From NCBI RefSeq assembly GCF_037969875.1, contig NZ_CP150218.1, positions 2,170,001-2,234,000 of the forward strand: a stretch of DNA of 64,000 bases, in the 5' to 3' direction. The notes under the pieces are model-generated. The model saw only the letters and a list, made by a program, of their open reading frames with translations. It made no database searches and had not been told where the DNA came from. The DNA is from Paenibacillus sp. FSL R7-0337 (GTDB lineage: Bacteria; Bacillota; Bacilli; Paenibacillales; Paenibacillaceae). The first letter of the stretch is position 1. Every line of letters starts with the position of its first letter. The position numbers and the translations under genes are program-made. Shown here in pieces: positions 7,944-16,556 of this stretch.

Positions 7944-8513
7944 TCAGAACGTCTTCAGCTCCAGCTGATGCTGGACAATCCGCACAATATCCGCGATATA
8001 GTCGCCGATAATCGGCAGGTTGAGCGCACCCAGCACCTGAAGCACATAAATAATCGTCGCCGCAAAAAAAGTAAACCCGAGCGCAATCCCCAGCCCCCTG
8101 GCTACTCCGGAGAGGATGTTCAGCCAGATCAGCCGAAAGGGGGAATACAGCAGCTCGGTATATTCCGAGATCCTTGACTTCTCCATCTGCTGGGCCAGAC
8201 TCGTGGTCATCCGGTACAGGGCATTCAGCTTCTCTTCCGGGGGAAGATCGGCCGGATCAACGGCTGCTGTGACAGCCACCTTAGGCTTAGGATGGGAAGA
8301 AGCGGCTGGCTGACTTTTCTCAGGATATTCTGTGCCCGGATCTGTCTTGCCCGATGAGCCTGCTCCAGAATGCGGGGGCTGCTCCTCATGCGGTGCGTCC
8401 TCCCTGTTGTTCCCGCTGTCCGTAGTTCTGATCAAAATTCTGCCTGGCTCTTCCGGCTCTTCCGGCTGCTTCGGCTGCTCTGCAGGATTCTTCCCGCCTT
8501 TCCATCCCCCCAT
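7944..8513 (-). CDS. DUF5665-type membrane protein
   Basis: A 189-residue protein of unknown function. The first 95 residues are low-complexity and rich in Pro, Glu, Gly and Ser. The C-terminal part (about 95-189) resembles the DUF5665 domain: an amphipathic helix (EEKLNALYRMTTSLAQQMEKSRISEYTELLYSP), then WLNILSGVARGLGIALGFTFFAATIIYVLQVLGAL, a glycine-rich membrane segment, and an amphipathic tail. AGGAGGTG sits 8 bases before the ATG. It follows ileS on the same strand beyond the ileS terminator, so it is probably expressed separately or by read-through. Confidence 0.7.
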   Translation of the reverse strand: MGGWKGGKNPAEQPKQPEEPEEPGRILIRTTDSGNNREDAPHEEQPPHSGAGSSGKTDPGTEYPEKSQPAASSHPKPKVAVTAAVDPADLPPEEKLNALYRMTTSLAQQMEKSRISEYTELLYSPFRLIWLNILSGVARGLGIALGFTFFAATIIYVLQVLGALNLPIIGDYIADIVRIVQHQLELKTF

Positions 8514-8544
8514 GCCCCTGCACCTCCTGGTTGTCTATACGCCG

Positions 8545-8597
8545 CAAAACAAACGAGCCCGGTCGAAGAGAATTCTCTCTTCAAGCACAGGGCTCGT
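8545..8597 (-). terminator. Terminator of ileS
   Basis: On the minus strand CGAGCCC and GGGCTCG form the base of a hairpin whose upper part is a nested palindrome (GAAGAGAGAATTCTCTTC), followed by TTTGTTTTG. It lies about 95 bases after the ileS stop and before the ribosome site of the next gene. Confidence 0.8.
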
Positions 8598-8690
8598 CAT
8601 TTGCATTCTAACCCGTGGAAACTTTTCCTTTGCGGCTAGTATATGCCAGATAGGGACAAGTAATACAGGAAATGCGCGGCCGCTCCGGAG

Positions 8691-11600
8691 TTAAGCGCCG
8701 ATATGAATACCGATGCTCTTGCCGCCGGCATCCACTGTCTCATAGGTATAATCTCCGTCAAAATCCATCGTAGTCACCAGTACATTCTCACGCAGCACAT
8801 GCTCGAATGCAGTCACCGCCGCCTTCAACTCATCATCGACATGCAGGGTCAGGGCAATCCGCTTGTCGATCGGCAGATCCAGACGTTTGCGGTAATCCTG
8901 CACCGCACGTACAACTTCGCGTACCCAGCCTTCCTGGACCAGCTCCGGCGTGATTTCTGTGTTCAAGGCCACAGTCAGTCCATAGCCGGAAGCGGAGGCA
9001 AAGCCTGGCTTGGCCTGCTTCTCAACCAGCAGCTCCTCAGACGTAATCTGCAGCTCTTCTCCGTCCGGTGACACAATGGCGATAACGCCTTCTTGCACCG
9101 CTTTGCGGGTAGCGTCACTGTCCATTGCTTTGAGGAAGCCTTGCAGGAAGCCGACGCTCTTGCCATATTTCTTGCCTGCCACCTTCAGGTTCAGCTTCAG
9201 GGTGAAGTCTACGAAGCCGCTGTCGCTGTGCTCGATAACGATATTTTTGACGTTGATCTCTTCTTTGATCAGTTCTTCATAATCCGCCACGTTGAAGTCG
9301 TCCGGAGTAGACGCGATCAGCTCGGATAACGGCTGGCGGGTCTTGATGCCGCTCTCGTTGCGGACGTTACGGGCCAGTTCGACGATGCCGCGGGCGTACT
9401 CCATATCTTTTTCCAGGGCAAGATCGATCAGGTTCTCATCTGCTGCTGGATAGTCTGCCAGATGCACACTCTCCCCGCCGCCCAGGTTGGTGAAGATATC
9501 CTCGGATAGCATCGGGGTGAATGGAGCCATCAGCTTAGCTGTGGTCAGCAGGACATGCGTAAGGGTGCGGTAAGCATCCAGCTTCTCTTCACCCAGCCCG
9601 CTGCCCCAGAAACGGTCACGGGACCGGCGGATGTACCAGTTGCTTAGCTCATCCACGAAGTTCTCAATGGCCTTGGAGGTGTTCACGAAATCATTCACGG
9701 CCAGCCCCTTATCGAGCAGCACGATCAGGCTGTTCAGGCGGGAGAGAATCCAGCGGTCGAGCTTATGCTCAGACAACTTGAACGGGTGATCTGCAGGATC
9801 ATAGCCGTCGATCCCGGCATACAGCGTAAGGAAGGCATGCGTGTTCACCAGCGTATCCACTACCTTAGACTTCGTCTCCCCGACCAGACCACGCGAGAAC
9901 CGCTTGTTGTTCCACGGCGCACTGTCAGACAGAATAGCCCAGCGGAAGGCATCCGTACCGTATTCGTTCATGATTTCCCAAGGGTCGATGACATTGCCTT
10001 TGGATTTGGACATCTTCTGACCGTTCTCATCGAAAATATGGCCGTGGGCGATAACCGCCTTGTATGGCGCCTTGCCTGTGAACAGGGTTGATACCGCCAG
10101 CAGGCTGTAGAACCAGCCGCGCGTCTGGTCGATCCCTTCGCAGATCATATCTGCCGGATACTGGTCCTCGAACCGGTCTTGATTCTCAAACGGATAATGA
10201 CTCTGGGCGAATGGCATCGAGCCGCTGTCGAACCAGACGTCGATCACTTCCGGAGTGCGGATCATAACGCCGCCTTCGCTGAACGGGCTGCGCAGCTGGA
10301 TATTATCCACGTACGGCTTATGCAGCTCGATATCCTCAGCGACCTCTCCGATCGCCATTGCTCTCAGCTCGGCGATGCTGTGCGGTGCAAATTCCTTGCC
10401 TGTATCCTGGCATACCCATACGTTAAGCGGCGTACCCCAGTAGCGGTTACGGCTGATATTCCAGTCCACCAGCTCTTCCAGGAACTTGCCGAAGCGGCCT
10501 TCACGCACATGGTCCGGGTACCAGTCTACACTGTTATTGTTGGCAATCAGCTGATCCTTGATCGCTGTCGTCTGGATGAACCAGCTGTCTGTTGCGTAAT
10601 AGAGCAGCGGGGTGTCGCAGCGCCAGCAGAACGGATAGCTGTGCTCGTATTTCTCTTTGTGGTAGAGCAGTCCGCGTTCAGACAGCACCTTCACGATATC
10701 CAGATCACAGTCCTTCACGAACCGTCCGGCAAAATCACTCACTACATCTGTGTATTTCCCGGAAGTATCTACTACATTCACAAAGCTGATCCCATTCTCG
10801 CGGCAGCTTTTATAGTCGTCTTCCCCGTGTGCCGGAGCCATATGTACGATCCCGGTACCGCTGGAATCCGTTACAAAAGAGGCTCCGACGATCACATTAT
10901 GCTTCTCCGCCTTGATATAACCGAACGGCGGTGTATAGCTCTGGCCGATAAAGTCAGCGCCAGTGTGTGTAGACAGGATGGTGTACTCGCCCTTCAGCAC
11001 TTCGTCCACCAGATTCTTGGCCAGTACATATACGCCGTCTTCCTGCTGCGCACGCACATATTCCATCGCCGGATTCATCGCCAGCGCCATATGCGCCGGA
11101 AGCGTCCAAGGCGTAGTCGTCCAGGCCAGCACATAGTCACCGCTGCCGTCCAGCTTGAACTTGGCGGTAGCACTCAGATCCTTAACTGTCTTATACCCCT
11201 GGGCAACTTCATGGGAGCTGAGGGTCGTCTGGCAGCTCGGGCAGTAAGGACTAACGCGGTGCCCCCGGTACATCAGGCCCTTCTCATGAACCGTAGCCAG
11301 AATGTTCCACACGCTCTCGATATACGTATTGTCCAGCGTTACATACGGATGATCCAGGTCCGTCCAATAGCCGATCGCTTCTGTGAATTCCCGCCACTGC
11401 TTCTCATAGCCGAAGACACTTTCCTTACATTCCTTGATGAACTTCTCCACGCCGTATTCTTCGATATCCTGCTTGCCGGAGATGCCGAGCTTCTTCTGCA
11501 CCCCAAGCTCTACCGGCAGGCCGTGCGTATCCCAGCCCGCTTTGCGGATGACGCGGAAGCCCTTCATGGTCTGGTAGCGGCCGATAAAATCCTTGATGAC

Positions 11601-11783
11601 CCGGCCCAGCACGTGCCCGATATGCGGCACTCCGTTCGCCGTCGGCGGCCCTTCATAGAACACATAGTTCGGTCGTCCCTCACGGTTCTCCATGGATCGG
11701 CGGAACGTGTCCTCCTCGCTCCACTTTTTCAAGATCCGGACATCTCTGGCCCGGGCTTTTTCTTTGACGTCTACCTTATGCAT
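8691..11783 (-). CDS. ileS: Isoleucyl-tRNA synthetase, IleS2 (eukaryote-like) type
   Basis: Charges tRNA-Ile with isoleucine in the cytosol and edits misactivated valine. The 1030-residue protein has PPTANGVPHIGHVLG with the HIGH motif (54-57), a CPSC zinc site (around 183-186) followed by the WTTTPWTLPAH editing-domain motif (around 225-235), a second pair CWRC, and KMSKS in GQKMSKSKGNVIDP (around 600). The GPPTANG..GHVLGRVIKDFI signature and the length place it in the type 2 group, which includes the mupirocin-tolerant enzymes, rather than the 920-residue type 1 usual in bacteria. I prefer the ATG at 11781-11783 (AAGGG 10 bases upstream; MHKVDVKEKAR matches relatives) over a TTG at 11792. 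Controlled by the T-box at 12713-13010. Confidence 0.97.
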   Translation of the reverse strand: MHKVDVKEKARARDVRILKKWSEEDTFRRSMENREGRPNYVFYEGPPTANGVPHIGHVLGRVIKDFIGRYQTMKGFRVIRKAGWDTHGLPVELGVQKKLGISGKQDIEEYGVEKFIKECKESVFGYEKQWREFTEAIGYWTDLDHPYVTLDNTYIESVWNILATVHEKGLMYRGHRVSPYCPSCQTTLSSHEVAQGYKTVKDLSATAKFKLDGSGDYVLAWTTTPWTLPAHMALAMNPAMEYVRAQQEDGVYVLAKNLVDEVLKGEYTILSTHTGADFIGQSYTPPFGYIKAEKHNVIVGASFVTDSSGTGIVHMAPAHGEDDYKSCRENGISFVNVVDTSGKYTDVVSDFAGRFVKDCDLDIVKVLSERGLLYHKEKYEHSYPFCWRCDTPLLYYATDSWFIQTTAIKDQLIANNNSVDWYPDHVREGRFGKFLEELVDWNISRNRYWGTPLNVWVCQDTGKEFAPHSIAELRAMAIGEVAEDIELHKPYVDNIQLRSPFSEGGVMIRTPEVIDVWFDSGSMPFAQSHYPFENQDRFEDQYPADMICEGIDQTRGWFYSLLAVSTLFTGKAPYKAVIAHGHIFDENGQKMSKSKGNVIDPWEIMNEYGTDAFRWAILSDSAPWNNKRFSRGLVGETKSKVVDTLVNTHAFLTLYAGIDGYDPADHPFKLSEHKLDRWILSRLNSLIVLLDKGLAVNDFVNTSKAIENFVDELSNWYIRRSRDRFWGSGLGEEKLDAYRTLTHVLLTTAKLMAPFTPMLSEDIFTNLGGGESVHLADYPAADENLIDLALEKDMEYARGIVELARNVRNESGIKTRQPLSELIASTPDDFNVADYEELIKEEINVKNIVIEHSDSGFVDFTLKLNLKVAGKKYGKSVGFLQGFLKAMDSDATRKAVQEGVIAIVSPDGEELQITSEELLVEKQAKPGFASASGYGLTVALNTEITPELVQEGWVREVVRAVQDYRKRLDLPIDKRIALTLHVDDELKAAVTAFEHVLRENVLVTTMDFDGDYTYETVDAGGKSIGIHIGA

Positions 11784-11860
11784 AATGGTCAATCCCTTCG
11801 TTTAAAAAAATATTTCAAAACCTTTAACCTTTTATAAAAGCTTTTCGATCCCTCCCAAAC

Positions 11861-12669
11861 CCTCCCTTCGCCAAGGGAGGGCCCCAAGGGCGCCGCCCTC
11901 TGGACACCCGAAATAAGTGCATCGCGTAAGGAGCAGGGTCAGTGGACGGGAAGGATTACTTCGGTGGAGTCCTCGGCCCTTCTTAGGCTCCCCTGACGGG
12001 TACGCCTGCGGGGCCTTAACTGCGCTAGTGCACCACCGGGCTTCCGCCCGGGGTCCTTGCCGTTCGTTCTTGGGCCTCCCGGCCCGCGAACCCGGAGGGC
12101 AGCACTGGACGGGGGCTTGCCGTTAGCTCTTGGGCCACCCGGCCCGCGAACCCGAAGGGCAGCTACTTGGACGGGGGGCTTGCCGTTCGCTCTTGGGCCA
12201 CCCGGCCCGCGAACCCGGAGGGCAGCTACTTGGACGGGGGGCTTGCCGTTGGCTCTTGGGCCACCCGGCCGCGATCCCGGAGGGCAGCACTGGACGGGGC
12301 CTTGCCGTTGGTTCTTGGGCCACTCGGCCCGCGATCCCGGAGGGCAGCACTGGACGGGGGGCTTGCCGTTAGCTCTTGAGCCACCCGGCCCGCGATCCCG
12401 GAGGGCAGCTACTTGGACGGGGGCTTGCCGTTCTCTTGGGCCACCCGGCCCGCGAACCCGAAGGGCAGCTACTTGGCCGGGACGCGCCCGGGGGTTTGCA
12501 GTTAGCGCTGTTGAGGCCCCGCAGGCGTACCCGCTAGGGCAGCCTAAGAAGGGCCGGTCCTACGCCGAACAAATTTTTCCCCTTCCGCGGACGCCCGCCC
12601 AACCTCGATGCACTTGCCTGCGGGTGTCCAGAGGGCGGCCAGCCCTTGGGGTCCCCCTTGGAAGGGGGA
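11861..12669. repeat. GC-rich element: inverted arms of about 170 bp enclosing a tandem array
   Basis: The left arm (about 11861-12030) and right arm (about 12498-12669) are diverged inverted copies. Shared blocks, in order from the outer end, include CCCCAAGGGC, GCCGCCCTCTGGACACCCG, AAGTGCATCG, CGGCCCTTCTTAGGCT and GGGTACGCCTGCGGGGCC. Between the arms lie the 61-bp units at 12056-12483. The element occupies almost all of the 930 bases between the ileS T-box terminator and the ileS start. In the ileS transcript the arms could pair into a very long stem. It encodes no transposase. Base composition is clearly more GC-rich than the surrounding genes. Confidence 0.85.
12056..12483. repeat. Seven tandem units of 57-63 bp
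   Basis: Units begin with CTTGCCGTT at 12056, 12116, 12179, 12242, 12301, 12362 and 12424, giving lengths of 60, 63, 63, 59, 61, 62 and about 57-60. Each contains TCTTGGGCC, CCCGGCC, GCGA(A/T)CCCGGAGGGCAG and GGACGGGG. Two variants alternate: AGCACTGGACG and AGCTACTTGGACG. In the minus-strand RNA each unit can fold as GCC-CU-CCGG, a 9-base loop, CCGG-GU-GGC. A partial eighth unit (TTTGCAGTTAGCGCT) merges into the right arm. Unit lengths are not multiples of three, arguing against a coding repeat. Confidence 0.9.
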
Positions 12670-12712
12670 TTTAGGGGGATCTAAGCCGATTTAGGGGGAT
12701 GCCCACCACACA

Positions 12713-13010
12713 AATAAACGCCGCCCCGCCCCCAAAGGGGCGAGACGACGCTCGCGATACCACCCTAATTTGCACTGCACGCACATCCTAAGGGGTGTGG
12801 ATTCAGTACAATCTCAGTCCGCAGGCAATAGACAACCTTGCGGGTCCGGGATAACGTCCGGCAGACGGCGGAGCCTACACACGTATACACGCTTCAGCTT
12901 AGCTTCTAGGGGAGGATCTTCGGGTAAGGCGTGAACGATCGGCTCGCAGCAAGCACCGACTCTCTGGAGAACGTTACCTTATCGTACTTGTCCCGTCATC
13001 GAATTTAGAT
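12713..13010 (-). promoter_or_regulatory. T-box riboswitch for ileS
   Basis: The minus strand carries AGGGTGGTATCGCGAG (12751-12766), the T-box sequence that pairs with the tRNA acceptor end, followed directly by a terminator with stem CGTCGTCTCGCCCC / GGGGGCGGGGCGGCG and TTTATTT (12713-12750). Upstream are stem I features: GGGACAAGTACGA (AGTA loop-E half), CCAGAGAG and a GAA followed by ATC. The ATC at 12915-12917 is the likely isoleucine specifier codon. Uncharged tRNA-Ile should stabilise the antiterminator and allow transcription into ileS. The regulated gene starts about 930 bases further on because of the repeat element. Confidence 0.93.
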
Positions 13011-13033
13011 TCAATGGATACAGATATGTTCTA

Positions 13034-13062
13034 GTTATAGACGTTTTCACCCCAATTGTCAA
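13034..13062 (-). promoter_or_regulatory. SigA promoter of the ileS T-box transcript
   Basis: TTGACA (13057-13062) and TATAAC (13034-13039) on the minus strand, exactly 17 bases apart. The -35 is perfect and the -10 is 5 of 6. It lies immediately downstream of the last gene of the sps cluster (stop at 13069) and just ahead of the T-box, so ileS does not depend on the cluster promoter. Confidence 0.8.
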
Positions 13063-13068
13063 GGCGGA

Positions 13069-14121
13069 TTACAGCAGCAGGTCCCAGCTCAGCGGAGTGC
13101 CGGCGGGCAGATCGGTTCTCAAGCGTTTGCCGAGAAGCAAGTCATAATACTTTGGCGCGAGGCCGTAGCCGGGACGGATGACTTTGAGGTTATCCGCAGT
13201 GAGCAGGTCTCCGGCCTTGATGTCCTTGGAGGTATAGACAGACCGTCTGAATTGCAGGGATTTCTCTTCTTCGGGGGTGGGGCCGATGGAGACGCCGCCG
13301 AGTGCTCTCCAGGCCGTATCTGTCTCCCGGACCAGGGAAGCAAACTCTGCCGGCTCCAGAGAGAAGGCAGCATCCACCCCGCCTTCCGCACGGTTCAGGG
13401 TGAAATGCTTTTCGATTACGGTACTGCCCAGAGCTACGCTTGCTACTGCTGCCCCTACGCCCAGAGTATGGTCGGACAAGCCGACCTGAGCACGGAAGAC
13501 GTCACGCAGATACGGAATGGTATTGAGATTGGTATTCTCGGGCGAAGCCGGATAGCTGCTGGTGCATTTGAGCAGTATATATTCCCGGCAGCCTGCCCCG
13601 GTTATGGTGCGGACAGCTTGCTCAATATCGCCGAGCGAGGCCATCCCGGTGGAAATAATCATCGGCTTCCCTTTGGAGGCCACCTTCCGCAATAAGGGAA
13701 TATCATTATTTTCAAAGGAAGCAATCTTGTAGCAGTCGACGCCGAGGCTCTCCAGGAACTCTAGCGAGGACTCATCGAACGGGGTGCTAAATGGAATCAT
13801 CCCGAGCGCCCTGCACGAAGCAAAGATAGGCTCATGCCACTCCCAGGGCGTATATGCTTCAGCATACAGCTCATACAGCGATCTCCCTTTCCACAGTCCA
13901 TTCGATTCACCAATCATGAAATCCTTATTTCGTAGATTAAGCGTCATGGTGTCCGGCGTATAGGTCTGGATTTTGAACGCATGTGCGCCAGCCCGGGCTG
14001 CTGCCTTAACGATTTCGAGCGCACGGTCCAAGGACTTATTATGATTACCGGACATCTCTGCGATGACAAAAGGCGGATGCCCGCTGCCGATGGTACGGTT
14101 ACCGATCCTGATTTCCTTCAT
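13069..14121 (-). CDS. pseI: Pseudaminic-acid-type synthase, NeuB family (PseI/SpsE)
   Basis: Condenses phosphoenolpyruvate with a 2,4-diacetamido-trideoxy hexose to form a nonulosonic acid such as pseudaminic acid. The 350-residue protein has the NeuB barrel with AEMSGNHN (21-28), AHAFKIQTYTPDT (47-59), the ISTGMA loop and IEKHFTLNRAEGG, which holds metal and substrate ligands. A C-terminal SAF (antifreeze-like) domain follows (about 285-350, FRRSVYTSKDIKAGDLLTADNLKVIRPGYG). All parts are complete. Overlap with the pseH end and its place as last gene of the operon suggest it acts on the PseG product. Bacillus subtilis SpsE is the corresponding spore-coat gene. The exact sugar stereochemistry cannot be read. 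Confidence 0.88.
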   Translation of the reverse strand: MKEIRIGNRTIGSGHPPFVIAEMSGNHNKSLDRALEIVKAAARAGAHAFKIQTYTPDTMTLNLRNKDFMIGESNGLWKGRSLYELYAEAYTPWEWHEPIFASCRALGMIPFSTPFDESSLEFLESLGVDCYKIASFENNDIPLLRKVASKGKPMIISTGMASLGDIEQAVRTITGAGCREYILLKCTSSYPASPENTNLNTIPYLRDVFRAQVGLSDHTLGVGAAVASVALGSTVIEKHFTLNRAEGGVDAAFSLEPAEFASLVRETDTAWRALGGVSIGPTPEEEKSLQFRRSVYTSKDIKAGDLLTADNLKVIRPGYGLAPKYYDLLLGKRLRTDLPAGTPLSWDLLL

Positions 14122-14671
14122 GGCCTGTCGTTGCCTCCTCTGTCAGCCGTAGCCTGCGGCTCTCCCATTGCTCCCGGAACAGGGACATCAAGACCACATC
14201 CACAGGCTGATGATTTCTGATCCGTTGCCTGCCTAGCCTGCCTTCCTCCACGAAGCCTAGTTTGCGGTGATAGGACAAGCTTCTCTGATTGAAATCAAGA
14301 ATTTGCGCGCACACCTTACTTAACTGCTCCTCCCGGAAAATATGCTCCAGCGCCAAGATTCCCATCATGGTGCCGGAGCCGGGAGGACAGCTCTTCTCCC
14401 CTATATAAAAGCCCCATTCACAGGTCTTGTGGACCCTGTCGATCTGCGAGAACTGCACGAAGCCCGCCGGTGTGTCCAGATAGTAACAGATCCGGATCAC
14501 CCGGCTGGCATCCTCCGCTATGGCATGCATCCAGCTAAGATGCTCTTCCAGCGGAATCATCCCGTCATGATTCATATAGGGCCGGATGTGATCGGCATTG
14601 CGCCATTCCCAGATTAGCCGGCTATGCTCCTCGCTCAGCTTCTCAAGCCTGTAGTCCCTTAGGTCTGCCAT
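14099..14671 (-). CDS. pseH: GNAT acetyltransferase, PseH type
   Basis: Predicted to acetylate the 4-amino group of UDP-4-amino-4,6-dideoxy-N-acetyl-altrosamine, the step between PseC and PseG. The 190-residue protein begins with LEKLSEEHSRLIWEWRNADHIRPYM, the usual PseH-like opening, and ends with the acetyltransferase pattern ILDFNQRSLSYHRKLGFVEEGRLGRQRI (about 138-165). It overlaps pseG by 29 bases and pseI by 23 bases, so the three are translationally linked. Another acyl group or a related amino sugar is possible. SpsD would be the functional counterpart in Bacillus subtilis. Confidence 0.82.
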   Translation of the reverse strand: MADLRDYRLEKLSEEHSRLIWEWRNADHIRPYMNHDGMIPLEEHLSWMHAIAEDASRVIRICYYLDTPAGFVQFSQIDRVHKTCEWGFYIGEKSCPPGSGTMMGILALEHIFREEQLSKVCAQILDFNQRSLSYHRKLGFVEEGRLGRQRIRNHQPVDVVLMSLFREQWESRRLRLTEEATTGHEGNQDR

Positions 14672-15761
14672 AGTCCCCTCCCATAATCCTGTCTATGACC
14701 TCATCCCATTTATCCTCGCCCATCAGGCAGAGCGCCTGCTCCGACATGCCCCGTACCCTCGCCGGGTCAGCCAGCATAGTCCTAAGCCCCTGCTCAATCC
14801 CGTGGGCAGTCACCTCATTACTCTTCCCCAGGCTTAATGCAGCCCCCTGCGCATGAACCAAGGCCGTGATCTCCCGCTGATTATCCGCCGTAATAATGCA
14901 CAGCGAAGGGAGGCCCAGGTAACAACGCTCCCAGGTCGTACTTCCGCCTGCTCCGATGGAGAGGTCTGCCTTCTGCATTAAGTTAGCCATGTAATCGATC
15001 TGACAATGGAAGCTGGCCTGCGGCATCGAGCTACATAACGCTGCAATCTCTTCTTTGCGGCGGTTCATTCCGCCAACTACGACATCCAGCTGCAGATTAC
15101 CGAAGGCGGGATGTTGGAGGGCCTGCAAGGTTTTGAGAGTCTCCCCTGTAGGATCGGTGCCGCCAAAAAACACCAGAACCCGGTTTATGCTTCCGTCCCG
15201 TTCAGCCAGCCCCAGCTTAGCCGCACGGAATTCCGGCCGCAGCAGCGTATAGCAGGTGCCTGTCAATTTCGTGCAGTAAGCAGGAAGCAGCCCCTGGTAA
15301 CGGTCCCTGGCAGCGGATGGATTGGAGTCCAGCAGCAGATCACATTGATGCAGGCGGTCCGCTAAATCGTCGATGGCTACTATCTTCTTCACTTTCCCCT
15401 GTACCCATATCTCCCACCGCTTATCAATCCCGTAATGGTCGATAATGAGGCAATCTGCAAGAGCAGCCCCCTCCAGCCGCTGCACCGTCTCCATGGCATC
15501 GGTCCGCCAATCCACCTGAAGCCAGAATGCGGCGTACGACGGATCATCCGGCGGCGGCAGCTGCTCCACCGCATAGCCCTGGGCCCTGATATAGTCGGCC
15601 AGATTCCCCGGCAGCTCGCGGCAAACGAACGTGATCTGCCCGCCTCTGGCGGCAAGCCCGCCTGCAAGTGTCAGGCAGCGCATGATATGGCCCGTGCCCA
15701 TAGAATACGAGGAATCGGCCCGAATCCATATATTCATTGGATTAGCTGCTGTGCTTACCAT
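14643..15761 (-). CDS. pseG: UDP-sugar hydrolase, PseG/SpsG family
   Basis: Removes UDP from UDP-2,4-diacetamido-trideoxy-altropyranose, releasing the free sugar for PseI. The 372-residue GT-B-like protein has IRADSSYSMGTGHIMRCLTLA (start about residue 12; the G-T-G-H-x-M-R segment is the family hallmark) and AGGSTTWERCYLGLPSLCI (about 271-289), the nucleotide-binding half. The ATG at 15759-15761 is favoured by GGAGG 9 bases upstream; the internal ATG before NIWIRADSS has none. It overlaps the preceding dehydrogenase stop by 7 bases. Confidence 0.87.
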   Translation of the reverse strand: MVSTAANPMNIWIRADSSYSMGTGHIMRCLTLAGGLAARGGQITFVCRELPGNLADYIRAQGYAVEQLPPPDDPSYAAFWLQVDWRTDAMETVQRLEGAALADCLIIDHYGIDKRWEIWVQGKVKKIVAIDDLADRLHQCDLLLDSNPSAARDRYQGLLPAYCTKLTGTCYTLLRPEFRAAKLGLAERDGSINRVLVFFGGTDPTGETLKTLQALQHPAFGNLQLDVVVGGMNRRKEEIAALCSSMPQASFHCQIDYMANLMQKADLSIGAGGSTTWERCYLGLPSLCIITADNQREITALVHAQGAALSLGKSNEVTAHGIEQGLRTMLADPARVRGMSEQALCLMGEDKWDEVIDRIMGGDYGRPKGLQA

Positions 15762-16552
15762 GCAGTCCAGCCTCCGTCGACAGAGATATTCTCACCTGTA
15801 ACATAGCTTGAGGCAGCGGAAGCGAGGAACACCATCACTCCCTTCAAATCTTCTGGGGTGCCGATTCTGCTCAGCGGATTCTTCCTTTCCAGCTGGCGGA
15901 TGAACTGGGGATCGGCAGCTTGAACCGCTGCATTAGGAAAAGGCCCCGGCGATACGGTATTCGCTCGGATTCCTTGTGGCCCGAAGTGGCAGGCAATGTA
16001 GCGGGTAAACTGGCCAATCGCCGCTTTACCAGCCCCGTAATTGGCGGGATTATTCATCCCGCTGTCTCCGTAGACCTCCGGGTTAGGTGAGACCAGCCCG
16101 TACATCGAGGAGACGTTAATGATGGAGCCCCCCTTTTGCTTAACCATATAGGGAAGGACAGCCTTGACACATCTGAAGGTTCCGTTGATCGTCCCGTCCA
16201 GCCCTGTCAGCCACTGCTCTTCACTCATGGCCTCCAAGCTGGCCGCTGAGCTGAACGCGGCATTATTCACCAGGATATCAACGCTTCCGGCCGATTCAGC
16301 GATGCTCTGAATACATGCTCTGACAGAGGCCTCCTGCCGGATATCCATCGCCTTGCCGAAGCAGGCTGCTCCAGTGGTGCGGGCGATTGCTTCAGCGGTC
16401 TCCTTGCAGCGCTGCCCGCTTGAGCTTACCAGATAGACTGCCGCACCAGCCTCAGCCAGCCCCTCCGCTATGGCTCTGCCCAGATAACCAGCCCCTCCGG
16501 TCACAACCGCTGCCTTGCCTTGCAGATTAAATAATTCCTGAAGAGTACGCAT
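15755..16552 (-). CDS. Short-chain dehydrogenase/reductase of the sps cluster
   Basis: A 265-residue classical SDR using NAD(P). TGGAGYLGRAIAEGL (about 20-34) is the Rossmann glycine motif, NNAAF (about 101-105) the structural motif, with an active-site serine in NVSSMYG and YGAGKAA (about 182-188) supplying Tyr and Lys. It ends VTGENISVDGGW, usual for the group. The true start is the ATG at 16550-16552, 11 bases after AGGAGGTG; a TTG further upstream lies before this ribosome site. It resembles PtmA-type SDRs found in flagellin nonulosonic-acid loci, so I infer a role in making or remodelling the cluster's sugar. The substrate is unknown. Confidence 0.82.
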   Translation of the reverse strand: MRTLQELFNLQGKAAVVTGGAGYLGRAIAEGLAEAGAAVYLVSSSGQRCKETAEAIARTTGAACFGKAMDIRQEASVRACIQSIAESAGSVDILVNNAAFSSAASLEAMSEEQWLTGLDGTINGTFRCVKAVLPYMVKQKGGSIINVSSMYGLVSPNPEVYGDSGMNNPANYGAGKAAIGQFTRYIACHFGPQGIRANTVSPGPFPNAAVQAADPQFIRQLERKNPLSRIGTPEDLKGVMVFLASAASSYVTGENISVDGGWTAW

Positions 16553-16556
16553 CCGG

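Noticed and set aside
10179..11837. 552-codon plus-strand open frame opposite ileS
   Set aside because: Lies antisense to well-conserved ileS sequence, matches no family and reflects codon bias of the true gene.
12123..12350. Minus-strand open frame of 75 codons within the array
   Set aside because: Same repeat-derived low-complexity translation with no ribosome site.
12056..12483. Tandem array as a possible CRISPR
   Set aside because: The units are contiguous 57-63-bp repeats with variation throughout and no unique spacers; no cas genes are nearby.
12057..12674. Long plus-strand open frame of 205 codons rich in Gly, Pro and Arg
   Set aside because: It is produced by the GC-rich 57-63-bp tandem repeats and arms. 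Unit lengths are not multiples of three, there is no ribosome site, and open frames also appear in other frames and on the minus strand.
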